A DNA stretch of 35,910 nt, taken from positions 1 through 35,910 of IMG/VR virus record IMGVR_UViG_3300022744_000071. One strand, 5' to 3'. Both the position numbers and the translations under genes were made by a program. Below the pieces are notes generated by a model. The model ran no database searches. It was not told the origin of the DNA and was given only the letters and a program-made list of their open reading frames with translations. How positions within the stretch are numbered: the stretch's first letter is position 1; every line of letters begins with the position of its first letter. This DNA comes from a virus. This document shows, piece after piece, positions 31,185 to 35,910 of the stretch.

Positions 31185-31834
31185 CAGAAATCAGCATCGA
31201 CCGTCTGCGCAGTTTTTCGCTGCTGAGTTGCCGCTTGTTGGGCGGGTGCATCGCCAAAATCGTCGTCAGCCGTGAGCGTCTTTGCCACAGGCGCGACTTC
31301 ATCGAAATCGTCCAGACCGTCTCCACCATAGACAGCCTCGACGACCTGCACGGTGTCCAGAAGTAGGCTGATCCCGCCCGCGTCATCCGGGTCAGTCGCG
31401 GCAAATGCCAGCACGCGAAGGTTGCCCTTGGAACCAGACCAAATGGTCTTGTCGGCCAGATCATGCTTGAGGCCGTCGATGACGACAGGCGGCTTGTTCA
31501 CTTCGCCCTTGCCGTTCATAGCCCGCTTTTTGGCCGTAAACCGCACAGTGCCTGCGGCCTCATCTTTGACCATGCCGAAGACTTTGGAAAATTCGGGCAG
31601 CTTGGGGTTGGCAGCGCGGCTTGCGAGGTAGTGCTTTTTCAACTCCGCAAACAGCGCCTTGGCCTCTGCGGTCGGCATATCCCATGCAATGCTATAGCCC
31701 GCATTTGCTACACCGGGGGCGCACGCATCGGTGCGCTTGGTTTGGCTGTTGTAGCGGTAGGGTTGATCAAGGCGCGGCCAATGGAAGGTCACGTCTTTGA
31801 TCAGGATTTTGAGGAAATCCGTATTCGATGCCAT
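31184..31834 (-). CDS. ssDNA-binding protein (phage type, Enc34/DUF2815-like), 216 aa
   Basis: The N-terminus reads LKILIKDVTFHWPRLDQPYR, the start of the phage OB-fold SSB family, and a later strand includes LADKTIWSGSKGNLRVLAFA. The protein ends in an acidic tail with a terminal aromatic residue (VDADF), typical of SSBs that recruit partners through the tail. GGAG precedes the ATG. It would coat the strand opened by the helicase. Confidence 0.75.
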   Translation of the reverse strand: MASNTDFLKILIKDVTFHWPRLDQPYRYNSQTKRTDACAPGVANAGYSIAWDMPTAEAKALFAELKKHYLASRAANPKLPEFSKVFGMVKDEAAGTVRFTAKKRAMNGKGEVNKPPVVIDGLKHDLADKTIWSGSKGNLRVLAFAATDPDDAGGISLLLDTVQVVEAVYGGDGLDDFDEVAPVAKTLTADDDFGDAPAQQAATQQRKTAQTVDADF

Positions 31835-31879
31835 GCGTATTACTCCGTAGGAATACCGGGGAAACCGCCCCGGCGCGGA

Positions 31880-32191
31880 TCAATCGGCCCCTTGCAGGCG
31901 CTCGACGTATGCGGTGATGACCTCATCAAAGAGGCCGGGGTTTTCCTTGCCCAGGAGGCGCAGGAATTCCCAATTTGCGAGGAGTTGACCGCGCACCGTG
32001 TCCAGCTTGCGCGGGCGCTTGTCATCGGATCGGTCCAGCGACCACGAGCCGATGAGGTGATGCGCGAAACAGCGCACCACGTCAGCGTCCGGCGCTTCCG
32101 GCCCGGTCCAGTGGTCGGAGACGTAACCCGGCACAAAGTCGCGGGCGGTGCGCGGCGTGAAAGCTGCGCCTGTGTCGATTTCAAAAGTCAC
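31880..32191 (-). CDS. Hypothetical 103-aa protein
   Basis: The protein contains FVPGYVSDHWTGPEAPDADV and a helical C-terminal part (ANWEFLRLLGKENPGLFDEV). Its start overlaps the RuvC-like stop as ATGA. Its position among replication genes suggests an accessory role. No motif was recognised. Confidence 0.65.
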   Translation of the reverse strand: MTFEIDTGAAFTPRTARDFVPGYVSDHWTGPEAPDADVVRCFAHHLIGSWSLDRSDDKRPRKLDTVRGQLLANWEFLRLLGKENPGLFDEVITAYVERLQGAD

Positions 32192-32628
32192 TTGTGCTTC
32201 TCCAGCCCGTACCAGCCGATAAGCGCGGCCTCGGCCCTGCCGTCATCCTTCGCCCGCGCCCATTGGTCGGCGCAGCCGGGGAAAATCTGGCTTGCCTTGG
32301 AGCGGCTTGCGGCCTTGTCGGGCGACAGGCCCAAGGCGGCTTTCCACTTCGCCGGGGCAACCTCGATCATGGGAATGTCACGCCACAGCAGCGCCGATTT
32401 TAGCGCCCCGTAGTTTTCCGCCATGACGGCGACGGTCTTTGTGCCGACCATGCGGGGGAAGAACGGCTTCTCCACCATCGCGTGCTTGACGGGCGGCAGG
32501 TTGCACAACAGGCTGTGCAGCCCCGCGATTGTGTCGGGCATGTCAAACGTTTGGACAGTCAATTCCGCCCCGTCGATCAGCGCAAAAGCACCGCAGCGAC
32601 CCGGGTCAACGCCGATATATAGCGTCAT
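32188..32628 (-). CDS. RuvC-like Holliday-junction resolvase, 146 aa
   Basis: The first strand IGVDPGRCGAFALID holds the catalytic Asp. A second acidic residue lies in MVEKPFF near residue 53, and the C-terminal helix KDDGRAEAALIGWYG supplies the last acidic pair. This is the RuvC/RNase H fold order, of normal length for a phage RuvC. It would resolve branched DNA before packaging. Confidence 0.8.
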   Translation of the reverse strand: MTLYIGVDPGRCGAFALIDGAELTVQTFDMPDTIAGLHSLLCNLPPVKHAMVEKPFFPRMVGTKTVAVMAENYGALKSALLWRDIPMIEVAPAKWKAALGLSPDKAASRSKASQIFPGCADQWARAKDDGRAEAALIGWYGLEKHK

Positions 32629-32879
32629 GCCCGCACCCCCCGGAAAAGTCCCCCGACCGAAGTCGGGGGCAGTTGGGCAGTCATGGAAACCGGGGACAGG
32701 TTGCCATTGGTCACGACAGACGCCCGCACATGCGCAGCGTCGAACCCGTGGCGCACGGGCGGGCGATTACGGCGGTCAGCCGGAATAAAAGCCACCGCGC
32801 CGGGTTGGCTCAACAGCGCGGTGGAGGTGGCCGGGTGGGAGGAGGGAGAAGCCCCCGGCTGGCTGTGGGAATGGGTCAT
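32625..32879 (-). CDS. Hypothetical 84-aa protein
   Basis: I start at ATG 32879 (ATGA overlap). The product starts MTHSHSQPGASPSSHPATST, disordered and Ser/Pro-rich, and ends TSVGGLFRGVRA. The fit into the overlap chain on both sides is the main support. Confidence 0.5.
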   Translation of the reverse strand: MTHSHSQPGASPSSHPATSTALLSQPGAVAFIPADRRNRPPVRHGFDAAHVRASVVTNGNLSPVSMTAQLPPTSVGGLFRGVRA

Positions 32880-33190
32880 GCTGACCTCCGCGAATACCAA
32901 AAAGTTTGCGTCGGTCCCTCGATTGCGAAGCTATCTTGGCACAGGTCGGCTCGCATCTTTTCCGCAAGCCGTTCGCACTGATCCCAAATTTCCTGCGGCT
33001 CTTTTGGAAAGCGCGGGTAATTAATTCGCGTAACGACAACCCCAGCTTCCGCACCGCCCGTGTAAATGTAGTCAGCAGGAGAGACAGCGAAACACGCCCC
33101 CTCTTCGCAAAATTCGCGCACTGAGCGGCAGGCATCCCGATAATCGCCAGCAATCCAAATCCGGCAGGTGAACGACGACGCGGCAATCAT
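32876..33190 (-). CDS. Hypothetical 104-aa phage protein
   Basis: I start at ATG 33190, which overlaps the PP-loop gene stop (ATGA); a start 9 bases upstream is less likely. The protein has FTCRIWIAGDYRDACRSVRE, then CFAVSPADYIYTGGAEAGVV and INYPRFP. This is a small alpha/beta protein seen in other phages, as I recall, without known function. Confidence 0.65.
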   Translation of the reverse strand: MIAASSFTCRIWIAGDYRDACRSVREFCEEGACFAVSPADYIYTGGAEAGVVVTRINYPRFPKEPQEIWDQCERLAEKMRADLCQDSFAIEGPTQTFWYSRRSA

Positions 33191-34047
33191 ATGACGCACT
33201 CCCCATCATCACGCTGGCAAAGGGCGTCCTCGGCGTCGAAGAGCCAGTCGCCTTGGCGCTGAACGAAGCTGCGGAGCTGAGCCCAGCCGCCGCGCTTGTC
33301 AAAAAGAGATGCATCGGTCGGCCTGCCCTTTTGGGTTTCCAGTGCGCCGATGCGTGCCTCAGCCGCCTCCCACCATGCCGCCCGCTCGGGGTAGTCCCGG
33401 ATCAGCGCGGCCCGCGACTTTTCGCTCTTGAGGAAGCAGCCATCGCAGTTTCCATTGGGCGTCACGCCGTTGATGTTTTGCAGACACAGGTCAAAGGGCT
33501 GCCGCGCCCAAAACGCCATGACGTCGCGCTTCGAAACGCCCGCATCCGCCAAAGGGTGCCAGCGCGTCCAGCGCTCTTTGTTACGCTTGAACGAGTCCGG
33601 CAGTCTGTGCGCTTCATCGGCGCGGATGCCAATCGCCGACGTCCAATGCTTCCAGCCTGCCGCGACCAGATAACGCTTCGCCGGAAGGATTTTCAGGTCC
33701 TGGGTGCAAAAGCGCTGCGTGACATTGGGCAGGTATTGCTTGGCATCAATCAGCGCGTCGAAGGGCTCGCCGTTCATGCTAGCACCTTGGCGCCCGATGA
33801 CTTCAAAGCCAGGAACGCCGCGCCGATACTCCACCCAAGTGATGGACACGCCCCACCGCTGGCCGACCTCGGCCACGAAATCCAGCGTCTCTGGAAACTC
33901 GCGCCCGGTGTTTGTGAAGACCACCTCGACGCGATCTTCCGGCAATCCGCCATTAGCCTCCATGATCTGATGCAGCATGTAAGCCGAGGTGCGCCCCCCG
34001 CTAAAACTGATCTGCACAAGACCTTCCGGGAGTGTGAAATGGCTCAT
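33187..34047 (-). CDS. PP-loop (PAPS reductase-like) family protein, 286 aa
   Basis: I start at ATG 34047, in ATGA overlap with the methyltransferase stop. The PP-loop SGGRTS lies at residues 16-21. RFCTQDLKI (Cys 114) and NGNCDGCFLK (Cys 201 and 204) are the cysteine motifs usual in phage PAPS reductase-like proteins and in DndC-type enzymes. The family activates substrates with ATP, in some members for sulfur transfer. Substrate and role here are unknown; next to a DNA methyltransferase, DNA modification is one option. Confidence 0.7.
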   Translation of the reverse strand: MSHFTLPEGLVQISFSGGRTSAYMLHQIMEANGGLPEDRVEVVFTNTGREFPETLDFVAEVGQRWGVSITWVEYRRGVPGFEVIGRQGASMNGEPFDALIDAKQYLPNVTQRFCTQDLKILPAKRYLVAAGWKHWTSAIGIRADEAHRLPDSFKRNKERWTRWHPLADAGVSKRDVMAFWARQPFDLCLQNINGVTPNGNCDGCFLKSEKSRAALIRDYPERAAWWEAAEARIGALETQKGRPTDASLFDKRGGWAQLRSFVQRQGDWLFDAEDALCQRDDGECVI

Positions 34048-34583
34048 GCTGCCCTCATCAAGTAGGCCACAAGCCAGACGCGCTCTCTGCGATGGGGAGC
34101 GCCCAAGGCTGACGCCGGAATGTTTTCCCACTCAGCATCATACCCGCACTCGGCCAAGTCTCCGAGAACTCGGCCAAACCATCCGCCACGCCGTTCGCTT
34201 GGGCCAGAAAGCAACGCTGCGACGTTCTCCACGATGACGAAATCGGGTCGTAAATCGCCAACAAGTCGGACGATTTCGGACCAAAGTCCGCTGCGGGTGC
34301 CTTCGCCCATGCCGCGCTGTTTTCCGGCAACGCTAAGGTCTTGGCACGGGAAACCGCCTGTGATGACGTTGATTCCGGTAATTCCATCGGCAGCAAGTCT
34401 TGCCCCGGTAAGGGTGCGTACATCGTCATATTGGGGAACCTCTGGCCAGTGCTTCGCCAATACACGGCGCGGGAACGGCTCAATCTCGCAGAAGGCTACG
34501 GTTTCAAAGCCGCCTGTCCGTTCAAGCCCAAGGCTGAAACCGCCGATCCCGCTGAAAAGGTCGAGAACGCGCAACTTGCTCAT
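34044..34583 (-). CDS. C5 cytosine DNA methyltransferase, C-terminally short (179 aa)
   Basis: Motif I DLFSGIGG lies at residues 8-15, the catalytic Cys at 80 in GGFPCQDLS, ENV at 119-121 and HRRERVW (motif VIII) at 164-170. The protein ends 9 residues after motif VIII, so the target-recognition domain and motifs IX and X are absent. The next gene starts by ATGA, so the short form is the gene's real end and not a recent frameshift. Activity without a TRD would need a partner or a different recognition mode. Confidence 0.85.
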   Translation of the reverse strand: MSKLRVLDLFSGIGGFSLGLERTGGFETVAFCEIEPFPRRVLAKHWPEVPQYDDVRTLTGARLAADGITGINVITGGFPCQDLSVAGKQRGMGEGTRSGLWSEIVRLVGDLRPDFVIVENVAALLSGPSERRGGWFGRVLGDLAECGYDAEWENIPASALGAPHRRERVWLVAYLMRAA

Positions 34584-34861
34584 TCCATCGCCCCGGCGCT
34601 GATCCGAAAATCCACATCGCCGCGCCGCAAGTAGGTCGGCCCGTCAAAGGCGTTGCGCATATGCGCGCCGCTGTCCTCGTCGCGGGCTTTGACGCTGCGA
34701 AGGCGGGTTTGCCAGCCTTTCAGGTTCACAACCGTGCGGACGCGGTTGGTGGGTTCGTCCAGAGCTTCGGCCAGATCGGGGACGGTGATATCCCATTCAA
34801 TCGGCTGGCAATGCGACCAGATGCGAAACGCCAAGGCTTCGGAGCGGGGGGAATATGTCAT
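34580..34861 (-). CDS. Hypothetical 93-aa protein, winged-helix-like
   Basis: The N-terminal part reads RIWSHCQPIEWDITVPDLAE and then LDEPTNRVRTVVNLKGW, which fits a winged-helix DNA-binding unit. The C-terminal half is polar and ends DVDFRISAGAME. It overlaps the regulator upstream and the methyltransferase downstream as ATGA. Confidence 0.6.
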   Translation of the reverse strand: MTYSPRSEALAFRIWSHCQPIEWDITVPDLAEALDEPTNRVRTVVNLKGWQTRLRSVKARDEDSGAHMRNAFDGPTYLRRGDVDFRISAGAME

Positions 34862-35043
34862 ACCAAGTCCCTCACGGTTACTTTTCCGTTTGTTGCGTCC
34901 TCGATCCTGACCGCATCTGCTGCGGTAAGGCGCTGCTGTCTGGACAGGATTAGCGACAGCTTTTGCGGCACAATGCCCAAGCGCATGGCGAAGGCGGTTT
35001 GCGACTTCTCATGCTCTGCGATGTATGATGCAAGTTTTTCCAT
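34858..35043 (-). CDS. Cro/YdaS-like HTH regulator, 61 aa
   Basis: The protein MEKLASYIAEHEKSQTAFAM continues into a helix-turn-helix (RLGIVPQKLSLILSRQQRLT) and ends VTVRDLV. This is the YdaS/Cro pattern. It is the first gene of the leftward early operon, facing the rightward accessory operon across an operator-rich gap, and so is likely a switch or early autorepressor. The -10 box lies 6 bases from the ATG, so the mRNA may be leaderless or have a very short leader. Confidence 0.8.
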   Translation of the reverse strand: MEKLASYIAEHEKSQTAFAMRLGIVPQKLSLILSRQQRLTAADAVRIEDATNGKVTVRDLV

Positions 35044-35048
35044 GCCTT

Positions 35049-35080
35049 ACCCTAGCACGGTCTGTCTTGATGGGTCAAGA
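35049..35080 (-). promoter_or_regulatory. Leftward early promoter with operator
   Basis: On the minus strand TTGACC (35073-35078) and TAGGGT (35049-35054) have an 18-bp spacer. An inverted repeat (TCTTGA 35065-35070, TCAAGA 35075-35080) overlaps the -35 box. The predicted start is close to the ATG at 35043. Confidence 0.55.
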
Positions 35081-35096
35081 ACAATCATCACAATTT

Positions 35097-35140
35097 TCTT
35101 GACGATTTGTCTTGCGGCATAGTGATTTTGCGCGTATACC
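35097..35140 (+). promoter_or_regulatory. Rightward promoter of the accessory operon with half-sites
   Basis: TTGCGG (35112-35117) and TATACC (35135-35140) are 17 bp apart. Further TCTTG half-sites occur at 35097-35102 and about 35110-35114. An alternative -35 TTGACG at 35099-35104 pairs only at 15 bp with TAGTGA. The promoter would yield a leader of about 30 nt before the 35178 start. Confidence 0.5.
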
Positions 35141-35177
35141 TTCCCACATCGGCAACACGCCAATGGGAGAGACGAAG

Positions 35178-35345
35178 ATGATTGAACTTCAAAAACTGAA
35201 CCTTCCGGTGGGTCAGTCGCCTGAAGGTCGCGGCTGGAAGATGGAAACCGGCAACCTCACGCACAATCTTTGGTGGCGCGTGGTGCGCCCCGATGGAGAT
35301 GCGCAAGAAGTGCTTTCCCATACCTGCCATTGGGCAGCCGCCTGA
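35178..35345 (+). CDS. Hypothetical 55-aa protein, first gene of the rightward operon
   Basis: I start at ATG 35178, which has GGGAGAG about 6 bases upstream; earlier in-frame starts at 35112 and 35163 lack this. The product reads MIELQKLNLPVGQSPEGRGW and ends SHTCHWAAA. No motif was recognised. It is followed by a hairpin and then the repeat-protein gene. Confidence 0.65.
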   Translation: MIELQKLNLPVGQSPEGRGWKMETGNLTHNLWWRVVRPDGDAQEVLSHTCHWAAA

Positions 35346-35390
35346 CCCTTCCCTCAGCCGCTCCGACACCGGGGCGGCTGCGATGAAGGG
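35346..35390 (+). promoter_or_regulatory. Two-part hairpin before the repeat-protein gene
   Basis: Outer arms CCCTTC (35346-35351) and GAAGGG (35385-35390) enclose an inner stem AGCCGC (35356-35361) with GCGGCT (35374-35379). It follows a stop codon by 0 bases and precedes AGGAG and the ATG at 35409. No T-run follows, so an attenuator or RNA-processing site is more likely than a plain terminator. Confidence 0.6.
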
Positions 35391-35408
35391 CCAGCATAGG
35401 AGCCGCAA

Positions 35409-35910
35409 ATGGTTAAGGCATACAAGGGTTTCGACCGCGATTTGAAGTGTCGCAGATTCCAGTTCGAAATCGGCAAAACGTACACCCACGAAGGAAAGGT
35501 AGAAGCTTGCAGGTCTGGCTTTCACGCCATCGAAGGCCACCCGCTTGAGGTGTTTATCTACTACTCCCCCGGCGTTTCGCGGTTTTGCGTGGTCGAGGTT
35601 GACGGAGATATTCAGCGCCACACCGGCGATAGCAAAGTTGCCGCGTCTATCCTGACGGTCGTCAAGGAAATCAGCATCAGAGACATGGTGCACGATGCGG
35701 TCAAGTGGGTGATGGACCGCAGCAAGCCGGAAGGTGAGGAGGCGGCGGGCGACCGAGGCGCGGCGTCTGCAACGGGCACCCAAGGCGCGGCGTCTGCAAC
35801 GGGCTACCAAGGCGCGGCGTCTGCAACGGGCTACCAAGGCGCGGCGTCTGCAACGGGCTACCAAGGCGCGGCGTCTGCAACGGGCCCCCAAGGCGCGGCG
35901 ATGGCTTCCG
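35409..35910 (+). CDS. Repeat protein, N-terminal part (continues at base 1)
   Basis: AGGAG lies 6 bases before the ATG. The N-terminal domain (about 115 residues: MVKAYKGFDRDLKCRRFQFE, GFHAIEGHPLEVFIYYSP, HTGDSKVAASILTVVKEISI) is a conserved globular head found in phage and metagenomic proteins (I recall it as DUF7666-like). It is followed by tandem G-x-Q-G-A-A-S-A-T repeats that run off the window. The repeat number cannot be fixed from this sequence. A structural or beta-solenoid role is inferred; its place at the head of the accessory operon argues against a virion-only role. Confidence 0.8.
   Translation, partial: MVKAYKGFDRDLKCRRFQFEIGKTYTHEGKVEACRSGFHAIEGHPLEVFIYYSPGVSRFCVVEVDGDIQRHTGDSKVAASILTVVKEISIRDMVHDAVKWVMDRSKPEGEEAAGDRGAASATGTQGAASATGYQGAASATGYQGAASATGYQGAASATGPQGAAMAS
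35754..35910 (+). repeat. 27-bp tandem repeats (right end)
   Basis: Five 27-bp units start at 35754, 35781, 35808, 35835 and 35862, and a partial one at 35889 runs into the same degenerate unit as at 138-159. Bases 35887-35910 match 136-159 exactly. Confidence 0.95.

Overview
The window looks like a complete or nearly complete genome of a short-tailed (P22-like) phage of an alphaproteobacterium, most likely Rhodobacterales. The head and tail module (terminase, portal, scaffold, P22-type coat, gp4-like and gp10-like tail proteins, three ejection proteins, head-binding tail fibres) follows P22 logic. The high-GC codon use and the style of the small accessory genes suggest the host group; this is inference, because no host-specific marker is visible. 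No integrase, excisionase or DNA polymerase was found. The two window ends lie inside the same gene, a protein built of 9-residue repeats, and share an exact 24-base match. I therefore read the molecule as circular or circularly permuted, with the assembly broken in the 27-bp tandem repeats.

Rightward block (35178 to end, then 1-3848): a switch region at about 35044-35177 fires right into a 55-aa gene, a leader hairpin, the repeat protein, and then a chain of small accessory genes whose stop and start codons overlap (ATGA/GTGA). The chain ends with a MazG-like pyrophosphohydrolase and a 17-codon remnant. One gene in the chain (2079-2286) appears frameshifted.

Leftward early block (35043 down to 25199): Cro/YdaS-like regulator, small DNA-binding-type protein, C5 cytosine methyltransferase lacking its C-terminal part, PP-loop (PAPS reductase-like) protein, RuvC-like resolvase, ssDNA-binding protein, zinc-ribbon protein and a large VapE-type primase-helicase. 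Next comes an iteron-rich non-coding stretch that looks like the replication origin (28241-28545), then a PD-(D/E)XK-type nuclease, hypothetical genes, two HTH proteins and a NusG-like KOW protein. A second regulator pair (25102-24759) sits behind a promoter whose spacer is a perfect palindrome.

Leftward late block (24748 down to 4277): a promoter and structured leader, a PLD-like protein, terminase, capsid, tail and ejection genes, two tail-fibre genes (one with an SGNH hydrolase domain), and a lysis cassette of M15 endolysin, holin and overlapping spanins. One small membrane-protein gene (9487-9681) runs against this operon.

Between the convergent blocks (3849-4236) is a separate leftward unit: a strong promoter overlapped by a 12-bp-arm palindrome, about 300 nt able to form a very stable RNA helix, and a rho-independent terminator. 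It is the most likely undescribed element, either a phage non-coding RNA or a 79-aa gene.
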